From Anaerolineales bacterium UBA3082 (lineage in GTDB: Bacteria > Chloroflexota > Anaerolineae > UBA7937): a stretch of 6,310 bases of DNA. Below the pieces are notes generated by a model that made no database searches, was not told where the DNA came from, and worked only from the letters and a program-made list of their open reading frames with translations. A program made the position numbers and the translations under genes. Of the stretch, positions 5,688-6,310 are shown in pieces (positions within the stretch are counted from its first letter, which is position 1; every line of letters begins with the position of its first letter). Location: assembly GCA_002366595.1 (NCBI GenBank), contig DFBK01000032.1, positions 1 to 6,310 of the forward strand, given 5' to 3'.

Positions 5688-6310
5688 ATGGAAGAGTTTA
5701 AAGCCTACATTGATGAGAACGCTGAGCGTTTCGTCGCCGAATTGCAACGCCTGTGTCAACAGCCGAGCATAGCGGCCCAGAAGGTGGGGATAGAGGAAAC
5801 GGCAGAGATGGTCCTTTCCATGCTCCAGAGGATCGGGGCCCAGGCTCGCCTCATCCCGGTAGCCGGGGGATCGCCCCTGGTCTATGGCACCATCGGCGAG
5901 GGAAGAAGAACCCTCCTCTTCTATAACCACTACGATGTCCAGCCCCCTGAGCCCCTCGAAGAGTGGAAATCTGACCCCTTCGCCGCGGAGATCCGCCAGG
6001 GAGTCCTCTACGCCCGAGGGGCAGCCGACAATAAGGGAGATCTAGTGGCCCGCCTCATGGCTGTCGAGGCTTACCAAAAGACCAGGGGAGAACTACCTCT
6101 GAAGATAAAATTCATCTTCGAGGGGGAAGAGGAGATAGGGAGCATCCATCTAGGCCAATTTGTGGAAGAGAATAGGGGCCTTCTGAAGGCTGATGGTTGC
6201 ATCTGGGAGGGGAGCGCCAAGGACCTCTCTGGACGCCCGGTGATATCCCTGGGGCTTAAAGGGATACTCTATGTGGAACTGCGGGCTAAAGGGGCCAAGA
6301 GGGATCTCCA
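5688..6310 (+). CDS. M20 family metallopeptidase (dipeptidase / ArgE-DapE-ACY1-CPG2 type), N-terminal 207 codons (3' end beyond window)
   Basis: A zinc-dependent cytoplasmic amidohydrolase/peptidase; full family members run about 450 residues, so somewhat under half is visible. I translated the frame to the right edge. The co-catalytic site residues are in place: NHYDVQP (H81 ligand, D83), ARGAADNKGDL (D114, the bridging ligand), EGEEEIGS (E147 general base, E148 ligand), and DGCIWEG (E174 as the fifth-ligand position, where relatives have Asp or Glu). The EEWKSDPFAAEI stretch and the ISLGLKGILYVELRAKG entry into the lid domain are typical of the dipeptidase branch (carnosinase/PepV-like M20). 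The last ligand, a His near the C-terminus, is beyond the window. Substrate cannot be set from this part. The gene has its own promoter and a strong ribosome site; what lies downstream is not visible. Confidence 0.93.
   Translation, partial: MEEFKAYIDENAERFVAELQRLCQQPSIAAQKVGIEETAEMVLSMLQRIGAQARLIPVAGGSPLVYGTIGEGRRTLLFYNHYDVQPPEPLEEWKSDPFAAEIRQGVLYARGAADNKGDLVARLMAVEAYQKTRGELPLKIKFIFEGEEEIGSIHLGQFVEENRGLLKADGCIWEGSAKDLSGRPVISLGLKGILYVELRAKGAKRDL

Overview
This window looks like ordinary chromosome from a thermophilic-leaning bacterium, probably Chloroflexota. That placement is my inference. It rests on the style of the NusA, IF2 and prolyl-tRNA synthetase sequences, a very short IF2 N-terminus, and codon use rich in AGG, AGA, ATA and CTC. 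No phage, IS element, CRISPR array, tRNA or rRNA was seen.

The left half (positions 1 to about 3495, minus strand) is a transcription/translation operon read right to left: nusA, then rnpM (ylxR), then infB, which runs off the left edge. Spacings are short (24 and 15 nt). rimP, which precedes nusA in many bacteria, is absent here. A strong sigma-70-type promoter (TTGCAC, 17 nt, TATAAT) lies 86 nt upstream of nusA. Between promoter and gene is a perfect 11-bp hairpin followed by a U-rich tract. It looks like an intrinsic terminator, so nusA may be controlled by attenuation, possibly by NusA itself.

Immediately upstream of that promoter (3495-3693, minus strand) is a piece of gene debris: the last ~66 codons of a bacterial prolyl-tRNA synthetase (proS), cut off at its 5' side and carrying a frameshift at a six-base homopolymer. 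It suggests that proS once stood directly upstream of nusA and was lost or moved by a rearrangement. The gene now next to it (3727-4626, minus) encodes a xylose-isomerase-like TIM-barrel protein of unknown substrate.

The right half (plus strand) holds a divergently transcribed glyoxalase-II-like metallo-beta-lactamase-fold hydrolase (4705-5322), a ~310-nt stretch without a convincing gene that may hold remnants of a small membrane protein, and the 5' two-fifths or so of an M20-family metallopeptidase with a clear promoter and Shine-Dalgarno sequence (from 5688, running off the right edge). These three metabolic genes show no obvious functional link to one another or to the nusA operon.

I see no evidence for a new multi-gene system. 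The most interesting items are the proS remnant, the terminator-like hairpin ahead of nusA, and the unusual C-terminus of NusA.
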